Assembly (NCBI GenBank): GCA_016714025.1
Contig: JADJOB010000002.1
Span: 1,458,001-1,522,000 of the forward strand
Length of the DNA: 64,000 nucleotides
Source of the DNA: Saprospiraceae bacterium
GTDB taxonomy: Bacteria > Bacteroidota > Bacteroidia > Chitinophagales > Saprospiraceae
Direction of reading: 5' to 3'
Under the pieces are notes generated by a model, which saw nothing but the letters and a program-made list of their open reading frames with translations, had not been told where the DNA came from and did no database searches. Of the stretch, positions 42,742-51,219 are shown piece after piece. Each line of letters starts with the position of its first letter. Within the stretch, counting starts at the first letter, position 1. Both the position numbers and the translations under genes were made by a program.

Positions 42742-43155
42742 TTAAGATCTTCCCAACCACCAGCCGACAAGTCCGGCAGAAATGGCCCACATGATGGTAG
42801 AAATCATGACATCTAAAAGGGCTCCGCTCATTTGCATGCAATTGGTTGTACCGTACATCAGCATGTCCCAACCAAATGAAAAAAGAAAGCCAATAATAGC
42901 TCCCGCTTTAGCTCCTCCCATAAAGGTGGTGATGCCTGCCCAACTGCTCCACATAAAAGCAACCAGGTAGCCAATGACTAGATTACCTACAATCAATGCC
43001 CACCAAACCATTTCACTGTCTGCTCGCATTACATTGGTTGCTGAACCAGCCATTCCAGCCAAGGCTTCTTTAAATAGGATTCCATAAAATAGCCATCCTA
43101 AAAGGAAAGACGATAAACCGCCAATAACTGCGGCAATTATAATTTTTGAATTCAT
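42742..43155 (-). CDS. Four-helix integral membrane protein (DUF1761-like), paralogue 1
   Basis: 137 aa with four predicted membrane segments: near 5-25 (IIIAAVIGGLSSFLLGWLFY), 50-70, 82-102 and 115-135 (ending GLVGWWLGRS). Pattern and size resemble DUF1761 membrane proteins, function unknown. It is a tandem paralogue of the next gene upstream: both share the GWL.YG.L.K motif near residue 20, a VMR...WWA/LWA block near 45-55 and the GWWLGRS end. The pair is cotranscribed, 32 bp apart. Confidence 0.7.
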   Translation of the reverse strand: MNSKIIIAAVIGGLSSFLLGWLFYGILFKEALAGMAGSATNVMRADSEMVWWALIVGNLVIGYLVAFMWSSWAGITTFMGGAKAGAIIGFLFSFGWDMLMYGTTNCMQMSGALLDVMISTIMWAISAGLVGWWLGRS

Positions 43156-43187
43156 AATCGTTTGTTTGTAATTAAAAAATTAAGAAA

Positions 43188-43601
43188 TTAAGATCTGCCA
43201 AGCCACCAACCAATTACAGCACCGGCAGACGCAGACATAAAAATTGAAATTGGAACATCCATAAAGATGCCATTGAGCTCCATCATATTGCTGGTTGCAT
43301 ACATAATCAGGTCGTATCCAATTGCAAACAAAGCTCCAACCGTAGCTGCAGCTTTGGCACCACCTGCCCAGCTGGTTACACCTGCCCAGTTACCAAGAAT
43401 GTAAGCCATTCCTAAACCCGTTGCAATATTGCCTAAGGCAATTGCCCAAAGAAGCATATCATCATGCCCTCTCATGACACCGGTGGCGGAACCCATAGAG
43501 CTGTTCATAGCATCTTTCAGTAAGACCCCATAAATCAACCATCCCAGGAGGAAATAACATACCCCGCCCAGTAGGCCAGAAATCAATGTTTTTGTGTTCA
43601 T
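43188..43601 (-). CDS. Four-helix integral membrane protein (DUF1761-like), paralogue 2
   Basis: 137 aa, same length and topology as the downstream paralogue, starting MNTKTLISGLLGGVCYFLLG and ending VIGWWLGRS. Gene duplication is clear at protein level, but DNA identity is modest, so it is not recent. The first gene of the pair; a TATATTTG box lies at 43641-43648. Confidence 0.7.
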   Translation of the reverse strand: MNTKTLISGLLGGVCYFLLGWLIYGVLLKDAMNSSMGSATGVMRGHDDMLLWAIALGNIATGLGMAYILGNWAGVTSWAGGAKAAATVGALFAIGYDLIMYATSNMMELNGIFMDVPISIFMSASAGAVIGWWLGRS

Positions 43602-43640
43602 AAATTTTTTGTTTTGTTTGAAAAAAACGTTTTGTCATTT

Positions 43641-43648
43641 CAAATATA
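43641..43648 (-). promoter_or_regulatory. -7 element of the 4-TM gene pair
   Basis: Minus-strand TATATTTG matches TAnnTTTG; a TTG (43672-43670) lies 21 bp upstream. About 40 bp before the ATG at 43601. Confidence 0.5.
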
Positions 43649-43686
43649 CGAAATGTTTGATATGAAGGTCAAGTATGAACATAAAA

Positions 43687-43714
43687 AAACCGCTGCAAAT
43701 AATTGCAGCGGTTT
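43687..43714 (-). terminator. Terminator of the YceI-family gene
   Basis: A perfect 12-bp stem: aaaccgctgcaa (43687-43698) with ttgcagcggttt (43703-43714), loop ataa. A T-run follows on the minus strand. Confidence 0.9.
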
Positions 43715-43739
43715 ATATATTATAAAATAATTTAATTTG

Positions 43740-44330
43740 TTATTTCTTGGTAACAAGCTTTACATTGATATCAAATTCATCAAAAATGGTTTTGTCCCCC
43801 AGGTTTTCAAAAAAGGATCCTGAACCATATTTTACGTTGTAATCAGCACGGTCAATTTTTATTTCTGCATTCGCAATTTTGCTGCCATTTTCTTCTTTAA
43901 CTGTTGCAGAAAATTTAATAGGTTTTGCAGTTCCTTTAATGGTTAAATCACCAGATATTTTATAAAGATCTTTCCCTTGGTGAATTGCTTGAGTAATTAC
44001 AAATTTTGCAGTTGGATGATTCGCAGTACCAAAAAAGTCATCGCTTTTTAAATGTCCGACTAATTTATCTGCATATTCTCCAGTTAAATCCGAACAGGTA
44101 ATACTGGTCATGTCAATTTCAAAATTTCCACCAACAAGTTTGGTATTATCAAATTTCAATTCACCAGATTTCATTTGAATGGATCCCTGGTGTTTTCCTG
44201 AAACTTTATAACCTGTCCAGGATACAGAAGATTGTTGTAAATCCACTTTATGTGATACAACGGCCGGTTTAAAACCAGATTGAACCAAAAATAGGGTTCC
44301 TAAAAAGCATAGTAAAGTCATTTGTTTCAT
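43740..44330 (-). CDS. YceI-family lipocalin-like protein
   Basis: 196 aa with a signal peptide (MKQMTLLCFLGTLFLVQSGF) and a YceI domain: VDLQQSSVSWTGYKVSGKHQ, GGNFEIDMTSITCSDLTG, HLKSDDFFGTANHPTAKFVI, GDLTIKGTAKPIKFSATV and IKIDRADYNVKYGSGSFF. YceI proteins bind isoprenoid lipids in a beta-barrel in the periplasm. The monocistronic unit ends in its own terminator. No link to the neighbouring arsenosugar genes is evident. Confidence 0.93.
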   Translation of the reverse strand: MKQMTLLCFLGTLFLVQSGFKPAVVSHKVDLQQSSVSWTGYKVSGKHQGSIQMKSGELKFDNTKLVGGNFEIDMTSITCSDLTGEYADKLVGHLKSDDFFGTANHPTAKFVITQAIHQGKDLYKISGDLTIKGTAKPIKFSATVKEENGSKIANAEIKIDRADYNVKYGSGSFFENLGDKTIFDEFDINVKLVTKK

Positions 44331-44745
44331 TGCAATTAATTTAAGTTTTTTATTTAATGTAAGTAAATGTATTTTTCATTCAAATTGTTTCAACGATTTA
44401 ATAAGCTAATTTCATTTTAACACCATTTTAACTAGTACACAATTAACATGATCTGCATGCTAACTCAGCTATAATGGGTATGCAATTAAAATGTTCTATG
44501 TATTATGTTAAAAGCTTCATTGTCCTGCTTGAAACAGGAATTTTAAAGGATGAATTGGTTAGTTTAATTTTTATTTTGGATCCTTGTATGAGATCTCAAT
44601 TTTTAAAATGGTAACGATTCCAGTACAACATCCGGCAGGTTTTATTAATTTAACTAAGTCGATTGATTTTAAAGGCTGTATTCATTAATTGTTCCCTTAT
44701 AAATATAGTGCAGGATTCAATTATATTTGCAGCAAATTAATTAAA
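44331..44745. other. Intergenic region between divergent yceI-like and arsenosugar genes
   Basis: About 415 bp of AT-rich sequence with no gene I would call. It contains the -7 element of the arsenosugar operon at 44722-44729. No palindrome like the arsR operator (ttttatcg...cgataaaa) is seen, so there is no sign that this operon is under the ArsR at 3.4 kb. Confidence 0.45.
44722..44729 (+). promoter_or_regulatory. -7 element of the arsenosugar operon
   Basis: TATATTTG matches TAnnTTTG and ends 16 bp before the ATG at 44746. It lies inside the longer possible frame, which decides the start. Confidence 0.6.
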
Positions 44746-45081
44746 ATGAGCAATCACTATTACAACGCAGCTGATTTATCCAAATTTGGAAATATAGGAG
44801 AATTTAAAAAGGATCTTGCTGACAAATTTTTTTCCTGGTATGGAGATGTATTTAATGAAGGGGCTTTAACGGTTCGTGAAAAATCATTGATTGCATTGGC
44901 AGTAGCTCATGCGGTCCAATGTCCGTATTGTATCGATGCATATAGTACAGATGCCTATGAAAAAGGATATAGTGAAGCACAAATGATGGAGGCCGTGCAT
45001 GTTGCAGCCGCTATCCGTGGAGGTGCTTCTTTGGTTCACGGAGTTCAGATGATGAATAAAGTGAAAGAAATCAGTATGTAA
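44746..45081 (+). CDS. Arsenosugar biosynthesis-associated peroxidase-like protein (CMD fold)
   Basis: 111 aa from ATG 44746 (MSNHYYNAADLSKFGNIGEF). It has a carboxymuconolactone-decarboxylase/AhpD-like fold with the redox pair in VQCPYCIDAYSTDA (CxxC) preceded by the helix LTVREKSLIALAVAHA. Members of this subfamily are encoded beside arsS in arsenosugar loci. The neighbour 20 bp downstream is arsS, which supports that assignment. The exact reaction is unknown. Confidence 0.88.
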   Translation: MSNHYYNAADLSKFGNIGEFKKDLADKFFSWYGDVFNEGALTVREKSLIALAVAHAVQCPYCIDAYSTDAYEKGYSEAQMMEAVHVAAAIRGGASLVHGVQMMNKVKEISM

Positions 45082-45100
45082 TTAGTAGGGCATTCAAAGT

Positions 45101-46138
45101 ATGAAAAGTTTAAAAGCAATGCATCATGCATTGGCAGATTCAGGGTATCAGATTAATTTATTAGAACATGAAGCGAATTTAATTCCCTTCACTCAAAAAT
45201 TGATTGAGTCTAATCTCTATCCATTGCGTCCAAAAAATCTGGAAATCTTTCAGATTAATATTGGTAAAATGTGTAATCAAACCTGTAAACATTGTCACGT
45301 AGATGCAGGTCCGGATCGTAAGGAGATCATGACGCAGAGCACCATGGAAGCTTGTTTGAAAATTTTGCAAGCAAATAAGCTGTTTACTACAGTTGATTTA
45401 ACCGGTGGGGCTCCGGAAATGAATCCGCACTTCCGTTGGTTTGTAGAACAAATCAAAGCACTTGGGATTCATGTGATGGTTCGATGTAATTTAACCATTC
45501 TTCGCGCCAATAAGAAGTATCATGATTTACCTGATTTTTATAAATCAAATCAGGTGGAAGTGATTTCTTCATTGCCTTTTTATTCTAAGGATCGTACCGA
45601 CAAACAACGGGGAGATGGAGTTTTTGAAGATTCCATTGCAGCTTTACAAATGTTAAATAATGTTGGTTATGGACTGCCAGACAGTGGACTGATTTTAAAT
45701 TTAGTTTATAATCCTTCCGGAGCATTTTTACCAGCTGATCAATCCATTCTTGAAAAAGAATTTAAACAAAGTTTACAACGGGATTTTAATATAGTTTTCA
45801 ATCAGTTGTATACAATTACCAACATGCCTATCAGCAGGTATCTGGATTATTTATTGGTAAGTGGAAATTATGAAAACTATATGAATAAACTCATTCAATC
45901 ATACAATCCGGTTGCAGCATCAAATGTCATGTGCAGAAATACCTTGAGTATTGGATGGGATGGATACATTTATGATTGTGATTTTAACCAAATGCTGGAT
46001 TTGAAAGTACTGGGAACTTCTCAACACATCAATGATTTTAATGCTGAAGAGCTGTTGCACCGTGAGATTGTAGTCAACCAACATTGTTTTGGATGCACTG
46101 CAGGTTCCGGCAGCAGCTGTGGCGGAACCCTTGCTTAA
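45101..46138 (+). CDS. arsS: Arsenosugar biosynthesis radical SAM protein
   Basis: 345 aa. The radical-SAM 4Fe-4S motif CNQTCKHCHVDAGPDRKEIM is present (CxxxCxxC; the DAGP continuation is diagnostic for ArsS), as is DLTGGAPEMNPHFRWFV. A cysteine-rich C-terminal end, QHCFGCTAGSGSSCGGTLA, is also typical. Some homologues carry selenocysteine in such positions, but here cysteine codons are used and no in-frame TGA is involved. ArsS adds 5'-deoxyadenosyl to dimethylarsenite made by ArsM. arsM is present, but 42 kb away in this window. Confidence 0.93.
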   Translation: MKSLKAMHHALADSGYQINLLEHEANLIPFTQKLIESNLYPLRPKNLEIFQINIGKMCNQTCKHCHVDAGPDRKEIMTQSTMEACLKILQANKLFTTVDLTGGAPEMNPHFRWFVEQIKALGIHVMVRCNLTILRANKKYHDLPDFYKSNQVEVISSLPFYSKDRTDKQRGDGVFEDSIAALQMLNNVGYGLPDSGLILNLVYNPSGAFLPADQSILEKEFKQSLQRDFNIVFNQLYTITNMPISRYLDYLLVSGNYENYMNKLIQSYNPVAASNVMCRNTLSIGWDGYIYDCDFNQMLDLKVLGTSQHINDFNAEELLHREIVVNQHCFGCTAGSGSSCGGTLA

Positions 46139-46225
46139 TCTAAGCTGGGATTTGACCTGCATAAACCTTCTCACGAGCATATTGTTTTGCTGTCTGTATG
46201 GACAATCCGGTTAGTATAAATTCGC

Positions 46226-46233
46226 TAATTTTG
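46226..46233 (+). promoter_or_regulatory. -7 element of the paaJ operon
   Basis: TAATTTTG matches TAnnTTTG, 48 bp before the paaJ ATG. Confidence 0.5.
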
Positions 46234-46281
46234 TCTAACAATTGCTCCGATTTTTTATAATATATTATATAATTATTTAAT

Positions 46282-47490
46282 ATGAACGAATGTTACCTTG
46301 TCAATGGCATCCGCACACCCATTGGTAAATTTGGCGGAAGTTTGGCAAACATTCGTACAGATGATTTAGCAGCACTTCCCCTTAAATGGTTGCTAGAATT
46401 GAATCCAACTTTGGATCCAATGCTCGTTGATGATGTATTAATGGGTTGCGCCAACCAGGCGGGTGAAGATAACCGCAACATTGCCCGGATGGCCTTATTA
46501 CTGGCTGGTTTACCCTGGAGCGTTCCTGGAGAAACTGTCAATCGATTGTGTGCTTCAGGTTTGGCAGCTGCGGTTAATGGCTTTCATGCAATACGGTCTC
46601 ATGAAGCAGAGTTGATTATTGCCGGGGGAGTCGAAAACATGACACGGGGTCCATGGGTTATTTCAAAAACATCCACTCCTTTTGGAAGAGATGCTGAAAT
46701 GGCAGACAGCAGCTTTGGGTGGCGGTTTATTAATTCCAAAATGAAAGCCCTTTATGGTACAGAAGCGATGGGGGAAACTGCAGAAAATCTGGCAAAAAAG
46801 TATTTAATATCGAGAGAGGCTCAAGATACGTTTGCATTTCACAGTCAGCAAAAAGCGTTTGCGTCACAACAGTCCGGTCGTTTAGAAAAAGAAATTCATC
46901 CAATTGAGTTGCATTCCAAAAATGGTAATGTTTCGATATTCGACAAAGATGAATTTATAAAAGGATCAACAAGTATAGAAACACTCTCTAATTTAAAACC
47001 TGCATTCGATAAATTGAATGGAACGGTAACTGCCGGTAATGCATCCGGCTTGAATGATGGTGCAGCAGCCATCTTGCTGGCATCCGAAAAAGCAATACAA
47101 CAAAATCAACTGAAACCATTAGCTCGCATTGTTTCTTCTGGTGTCAGCGGAGTCGAACCATCTATTATGGGCATCGGACCGGTACCTGCAAGTGCAATCG
47201 CACTAAAAAGGGCAGGATTAAGATTGGATGACATGGATCTTATTGAATTAAATGAAGCCTTTGCAGCACAAGTTTTATCTTGTCTAAAAGAATGGAACAT
47301 GGAATGGAATGATCCTCGCTTAAATCCGAATGGGGGCGCAATAGCCCTTGGACATCCTTTGGGTATGTCGGGTGCGCGTTTGTTGTATTCAGCAGCCATT
47401 GAATTGCATGTGCAGCAAAAGAAATTTGCATTGGTTACCATGTGTATTGGAGTTGGACAGGGATATGCTTGTGTGTTGGAAAGAGTTTGA
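46282..47490 (+). CDS. paaJ: 3-oxoadipyl-CoA / 3-oxo-5,6-dehydrosuberyl-CoA thiolase
   Basis: 402-aa thiolase. The nucleophilic C90 is in GETVNRLCASGLAAAVNGFH; the second Cys and the His are in NPNGGAIALGHPLGMSGAR and VTMCIGVGQGYA. The segment CANQAGEDNRNIARMA is characteristic of the PaaJ/PcaF group. It performs thiolytic cleavage at two steps of phenylacetate degradation, releasing acetyl-CoA and succinyl-CoA. It is followed by DUF1569 and paaZ genes on the same strand. Confidence 0.9.
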   Translation: MNECYLVNGIRTPIGKFGGSLANIRTDDLAALPLKWLLELNPTLDPMLVDDVLMGCANQAGEDNRNIARMALLLAGLPWSVPGETVNRLCASGLAAAVNGFHAIRSHEAELIIAGGVENMTRGPWVISKTSTPFGRDAEMADSSFGWRFINSKMKALYGTEAMGETAENLAKKYLISREAQDTFAFHSQQKAFASQQSGRLEKEIHPIELHSKNGNVSIFDKDEFIKGSTSIETLSNLKPAFDKLNGTVTAGNASGLNDGAAAILLASEKAIQQNQLKPLARIVSSGVSGVEPSIMGIGPVPASAIALKRAGLRLDDMDLIELNEAFAAQVLSCLKEWNMEWNDPRLNPNGGAIALGHPLGMSGARLLYSAAIELHVQQKKFALVTMCIGVGQGYACVLERV

Positions 47491-47492
47491 TC

Positions 47493-47548
47493 AATTACGA
47501 ATTGCGAATTACGAATTATGAATTACGAATTACAAATTACGAATTGCG
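47493..47548 (+). repeat. Heptamer tandem repeat (AATTACG), 8 units
   Basis: Eight 7-bp units (aattacg, aattgcg, aattacg, aattatg, aattacg, aattaca, aattacg, aattgcg) start 3 bp after the paaJ stop codon. Same family as at 36111-36159 and 61541-61569. Confidence 0.9.
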
Positions 47549-47635
47549 AATTTTTAGTTCAGTGTATAATGATTTGTTTATGAAATTCTAATTTTTTTTT
47601 TTTTTTAATACTTAGTTTTTGTTTTAAGACTTGAC

Positions 47636-48094
47636 ATGAAAGAAAATTTTCTTAAAAATGAATACCTTCCTTTGATCCGGAGTTTAAATCCAAACAGCAA
47701 TCGGAAATGGGGAAAAATGAATGTGCATCAAATGATCGAACATATGACCCAGGCATTTCGAATGGGAAATGGAAGGGATATTTATACCAGCATACTTACT
47801 CCGGATGAACGAATTTTAAAAGCGCAGGCTTTTGTTATTTCGGATCTGCCTTTTAAAGAAAATACAAAAAACATTTTACTTCCAGATGAACCACTCCCAG
47901 TTGAAAAGCAAGTATTGGAGGAAAGTATTGCTGAACTAGAAACAGAAGTAAATCATTTTTTTGAAACCTGGTCAAAGAATCCTCAAGGTATTATTAGAAA
48001 TCCATTTTTTGGAGATCTTGATTACGAACATTGGGTAGGACTACTTTACAAACATGCTTGGCATCACTTAAATCAATTTGGCATTACACAATAA
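47636..48094 (+). CDS. DUF1569-family protein
   Basis: 152 aa, resembling the DinB-like four-helix DUF1569 family: NRKWGKMNVHQMIEHMTQAF near the start and FFGDLDYEHWVGLLYKHAWHHLNQF near the end, with His residues in the positions of the DinB metal triad. It lies between paaJ and paaZ, 11 bp before paaZ, so it is probably cotranscribed. A role in phenylacetate metabolism is possible from position but not shown. A run of 15 T (47592-47606) lies upstream. Confidence 0.8.
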   Translation: MKENFLKNEYLPLIRSLNPNSNRKWGKMNVHQMIEHMTQAFRMGNGRDIYTSILTPDERILKAQAFVISDLPFKENTKNILLPDEPLPVEKQVLEESIAELETEVNHFFETWSKNPQGIIRNPFFGDLDYEHWVGLLYKHAWHHLNQFGITQ

Positions 48095-48105
48095 CTAAAT
48101 AATCT

Positions 48106-50187
48106 ATGAGTAAACTACAAAGTTTTGCATTAGGATCCTGGATTGAAGGCGATGGAGATGGTCAAATTTTATTAAATGCAATCAATGGCGAACCCATTGC
48201 ATCGGTATCGAGTAAAGGACTTGATTTTTCAGCCATGCTTCATTATGCCAGATCTCAAGGCGGTCCAGCATTGCGAGCCATGAGCTTTCAGGAAAGAGGC
48301 AGAATGTTAAAGGCATTGGCTTTATATCTTTCTGAACGGAAATTAAATTATTATCCGCTTAGTTATAAAACAGGTGCAACCAAAACAGATAGTTGGATAG
48401 ATATCGATGGAGGAATCGGTACTTTATTTGCATATTCAAGTCTTCGAAGAAAATTTCCCAACCAATCTTTTTATGTAGATGGTGAAATGGCTGGTTTATC
48501 TAAAAACGGCAGCTTTATTGGGCAACACATTATGGTACCCAAGGAAGGGGTTGCAATTCATATCAATGCATTCAACTTTCCTGTCTGGGGTATGCTGGAA
48601 AAAATTTCTGTCAATTTGTTAGCAGGAGTTCCGGCAGTTGTAAAACCAGCAACCATCACAACATTTTTAGCAGAAGCAGTTGTTAAAGATATCATAGCAT
48701 CCGGCATCTTACCTGCTGGTGCTTTGCAATTGATTTGTGGATCCGCGCATTCAATTTTAGATTCAGTTTCCAATCAGGATGTAGTAACCTTTACAGGTTC
48801 GGCGAGTACAGGACGTATGCTTAAATCGCATCCACAAATTCTAAATGAATCGGTCCCTTTTAATATGGAAGCGGATTCATTGAATGCGTGTGTTTTAGGT
48901 TTGGATGCAGCACCTGGTTCCGCAAATTTTGATTTATTTATCAAGGAAGTCCATCGGGAAATGACTGCAAAGTGTGGTCAGAAATGTACCGCCATTCGAC
49001 GAATTATTGTACCTCAACAATGGATTGCGGAAGTTCAAACTGCCTTGTCACAACGATTGCAAAAAACCATCATTGGAAATCCGGAATCAGAAGAAGTACG
49101 CATGGGTTCATTGGCAGGAATTGCCCAATTGAATGAAGTAAAAGAACGGGTAGCTCAGTTAAGTGAATTTTCTAAAATAGTATACGGAACTTTAGATTTT
49201 CCAGAAATTATTGGAACAGATTCTAAAGCCGGTGCATTTATGTCTCCCATCCTTTTATTAAATGAATATCCATTTAAAAATTTAATATCTCATGAACTGG
49301 AAGCATTTGGACCAGTGAGTACGATATTAGGATATAATACAACAGAAGAGGCAGTAGCAATTTCTAAGTTGGGTAAGGGTTCATTAGTTTCATCCATTGT
49401 TACAAACGATCCTAAAATTGCAAGTGAATATGCACTTCATGCAGGAAGCCATCATGGCAGGATTTTAATTCTTAACGAACGATGTGCAAAAGAGAGTACA
49501 GGTCACGGTTCCCCAATGCCTTTGTTAATGCATGGCGGACCGGGCCGCGCTGGAGGTGGTGAAGAAATGGGTGGTATTCGCGGAGTAAAGCATTACATGC
49601 AACGTGTGGCTTTGCAAGGTTCACCAGAAATGTTGACAGCGATTACTCAAGTATATCAACAAGGTGCCATTGCAAATCAAACTCCAATCCATCTTTTTAG
49701 AAAATATTTTGAAGAATTGCAAGTTGGAGATCAACTGATTACTGCAAATCATACCGTTTCGGAAGCTGATATTACCAATTTCGCAAACGTTAGTGGGGAT
49801 AACTTTTATGCACACATGGATGCAACTTCTTTGGAAGGAACTTTATTTACGGGCAGAGTAGCACACGGGTATTTTATTTTATCCAAAGCAGCTGGTTTGT
49901 TTGTCGATGCAAAAAAAGGTCCGGTATTATTGAATTACGGAATTGATGAATGTCGATTTACAAAACCGGTTTATCCGGGCATGACCATCGGTGTAAAGTT
50001 GACCGTAAAAGAAAAAGTAGATCAGGATAATACAATTAAAATTCCTGCGAAAAACGAATCAGATATTCAGGAAGAAGTGAAGTGCGGAATTGTCCGTTGG
50101 TTAGTTGAAGTGATCGATCAGTCAAATGAAACGGTAGCGATTGCTACTATTTTAACAATGGTTAAGAAACAACAACAAGGAATTTAG
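48106..50187 (+). CDS. paaZ: Bifunctional oxepin-CoA hydrolase / 3-oxo-5,6-dehydrosuberyl-CoA semialdehyde dehydrogenase
   Basis: 693 aa in two domains. The aldehyde dehydrogenase part (about 1-515) has HINAFNFPVWGMLEKISVNL, FTGSASTGRML, the general-base Glu in FNMEADSLNACVLG and the catalytic Cys in KCGQKCTAIRR. The C-terminal MaoC/hot-dog hydratase (about 535-690) has VSEADITNFANVSGDNFYAH and GRVAHGYFILSKAAGLF. PaaZ opens the oxepin ring and oxidises the aldehyde product. The two-domain fusion is intact. It converges with the AraC gene, leaving 3 bp. Confidence 0.95.
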   Translation: MSKLQSFALGSWIEGDGDGQILLNAINGEPIASVSSKGLDFSAMLHYARSQGGPALRAMSFQERGRMLKALALYLSERKLNYYPLSYKTGATKTDSWIDIDGGIGTLFAYSSLRRKFPNQSFYVDGEMAGLSKNGSFIGQHIMVPKEGVAIHINAFNFPVWGMLEKISVNLLAGVPAVVKPATITTFLAEAVVKDIIASGILPAGALQLICGSAHSILDSVSNQDVVTFTGSASTGRMLKSHPQILNESVPFNMEADSLNACVLGLDAAPGSANFDLFIKEVHREMTAKCGQKCTAIRRIIVPQQWIAEVQTALSQRLQKTIIGNPESEEVRMGSLAGIAQLNEVKERVAQLSEFSKIVYGTLDFPEIIGTDSKAGAFMSPILLLNEYPFKNLISHELEAFGPVSTILGYNTTEEAVAISKLGKGSLVSSIVTNDPKIASEYALHAGSHHGRILILNERCAKESTGHGSPMPLLMHGGPGRAGGGEEMGGIRGVKHYMQRVALQGSPEMLTAITQVYQQGAIANQTPIHLFRKYFEELQVGDQLITANHTVSEADITNFANVSGDNFYAHMDATSLEGTLFTGRVAHGYFILSKAAGLFVDAKKGPVLLNYGIDECRFTKPVYPGMTIGVKLTVKEKVDQDNTIKIPAKNESDIQEEVKCGIVRWLVEVIDQSNETVAIATILTMVKKQQQGI

Positions 50188-50190
50188 ATT

Positions 50191-51114
50191 TCAGGAATTA
50201 CTGCTTAGCTTTTTTGGTGTCACTCCAAATTGTTTTTTAAATGCTTCTATAAAATGGCTGGTATTGCTATACCCAATTTCAAAAGCTGCTTCTTGAACCT
50301 GGTAATTGCCGGAGCTTAATAATTGTTTAGCTAATTCTAATTTATGAGCCATCAGAAAATGATAGGGACCTTGTCCATAAATTTCTTTAAATCCGGTTTT
50401 TAATTGAAATTCATTTAGCTGAACTTGCTTAGCAAGTTCAGGAATTGTAGGTGGTTTACGATAATTTTTTATTAAAATTTCTTTCGCAGCTTTAATTTTT
50501 CGCACAGTGGTCTCATTTTTTAGAAACGGACAATTTTCAGTAGTTTGTGTTTTTTCAGAATAGAGTAAACTGAATATTTCCAGTATTTTAGCTTGAAAAA
50601 ATAAGCGACTGTAATTTTGCAACTTACTTTTTTGTAACACCTGGTTAAGTACAACCATTAATTCTGCCGGTGCGTCTTTTTCTTCATAGGATTTAGAATG
50701 AGTAAAGGAAGGATTAAAAATAGGGGCTGCCTGAGTTTCCGGACTGTAGAGCTGGTGTAACTTTTGAAGGCTTAAATGCAACCAAATGATTGATGAAGGG
50801 GATAAACATTCAAAACTGCATTCTAATTCTTTATCAGGATTGTAAATGATAAATATCTTTTCTGGCTCAAGTTTGCGGCTATAAAATGGACTAAATCTAA
50901 AATTAATCGGAATATTCAAGCTGAAAAAAAAATGAACCCGGAGTTTACTTAATTGATGCGATTCAATTTGAAATTCAGGACTTAAATCTATTACGGCTAG
51001 TTGCAAATCGGGTTCGTCAAAACAAGGTTGTGTATTTCCGATCTGGGTATTTTTTTTATGGGGCATGACAGGATATTTAACAAGCAAATCGTTAAAATAA
51101 AGCTGTTTGGCCAT
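50191..51114 (-). CDS. PchR-like AraC-family regulator
   Basis: 307 aa. The C-terminal AraC double helix-turn-helix runs from about 205 to 305: KAAKEILIKNYRKPPTIPEL, AKQVQLNEFQLKTGFKEIYG, QEAAFEIGYSNTSHFIEAFK, KQFGVTPKKL. The N-terminal part resembles PchR-type regulators that sense siderophores or haem. It is divergent from the HmuR-like receptor gene (105 bp gap), which makes that receptor its likely target. The adjacent paaZ converges with it and shares no promoter. Confidence 0.83.
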   Translation of the reverse strand: MAKQLYFNDLLVKYPVMPHKKNTQIGNTQPCFDEPDLQLAVIDLSPEFQIESHQLSKLRVHFFFSLNIPINFRFSPFYSRKLEPEKIFIIYNPDKELECSFECLSPSSIIWLHLSLQKLHQLYSPETQAAPIFNPSFTHSKSYEEKDAPAELMVVLNQVLQKSKLQNYSRLFFQAKILEIFSLLYSEKTQTTENCPFLKNETTVRKIKAAKEILIKNYRKPPTIPELAKQVQLNEFQLKTGFKEIYGQGPYHFLMAHKLELAKQLLSSGNYQVQEAAFEIGYSNTSHFIEAFKKQFGVTPKKLSSNS

Positions 51115-51204
51115 ATTTTAGGTTCAAATTGACAAAATAATGACCGAATTAATGCTCTAAGATATAACGTTTTGGGGTAGGCTTTATTCTGAAAGGGGTA
51201 TTTT

Positions 51205-51212
51205 TAATTTCG
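51205..51212 (+). promoter_or_regulatory. -7-like element of the haem receptor gene
   Basis: TAATTTCG is one base from TAnnTTTG. It lies 7 bp before an ATG at 51220 and 25 bp before the ATG at 51238 that starts the signal peptide. Confidence 0.4.
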
Positions 51213-51219
51213 TTCCTGT

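Noticed and set aside
45101..46138. ArsS as a selenoprotein
   Set aside because: The C-terminal cysteine positions are cysteine codons and no in-frame TGA interrupts the gene.
50191..51114. AraC-family protein as the regulator of the paa genes
   Set aside because: It converges with paaZ and is divergent from the haem receptor, and its sequence resembles PchR-type iron regulators.
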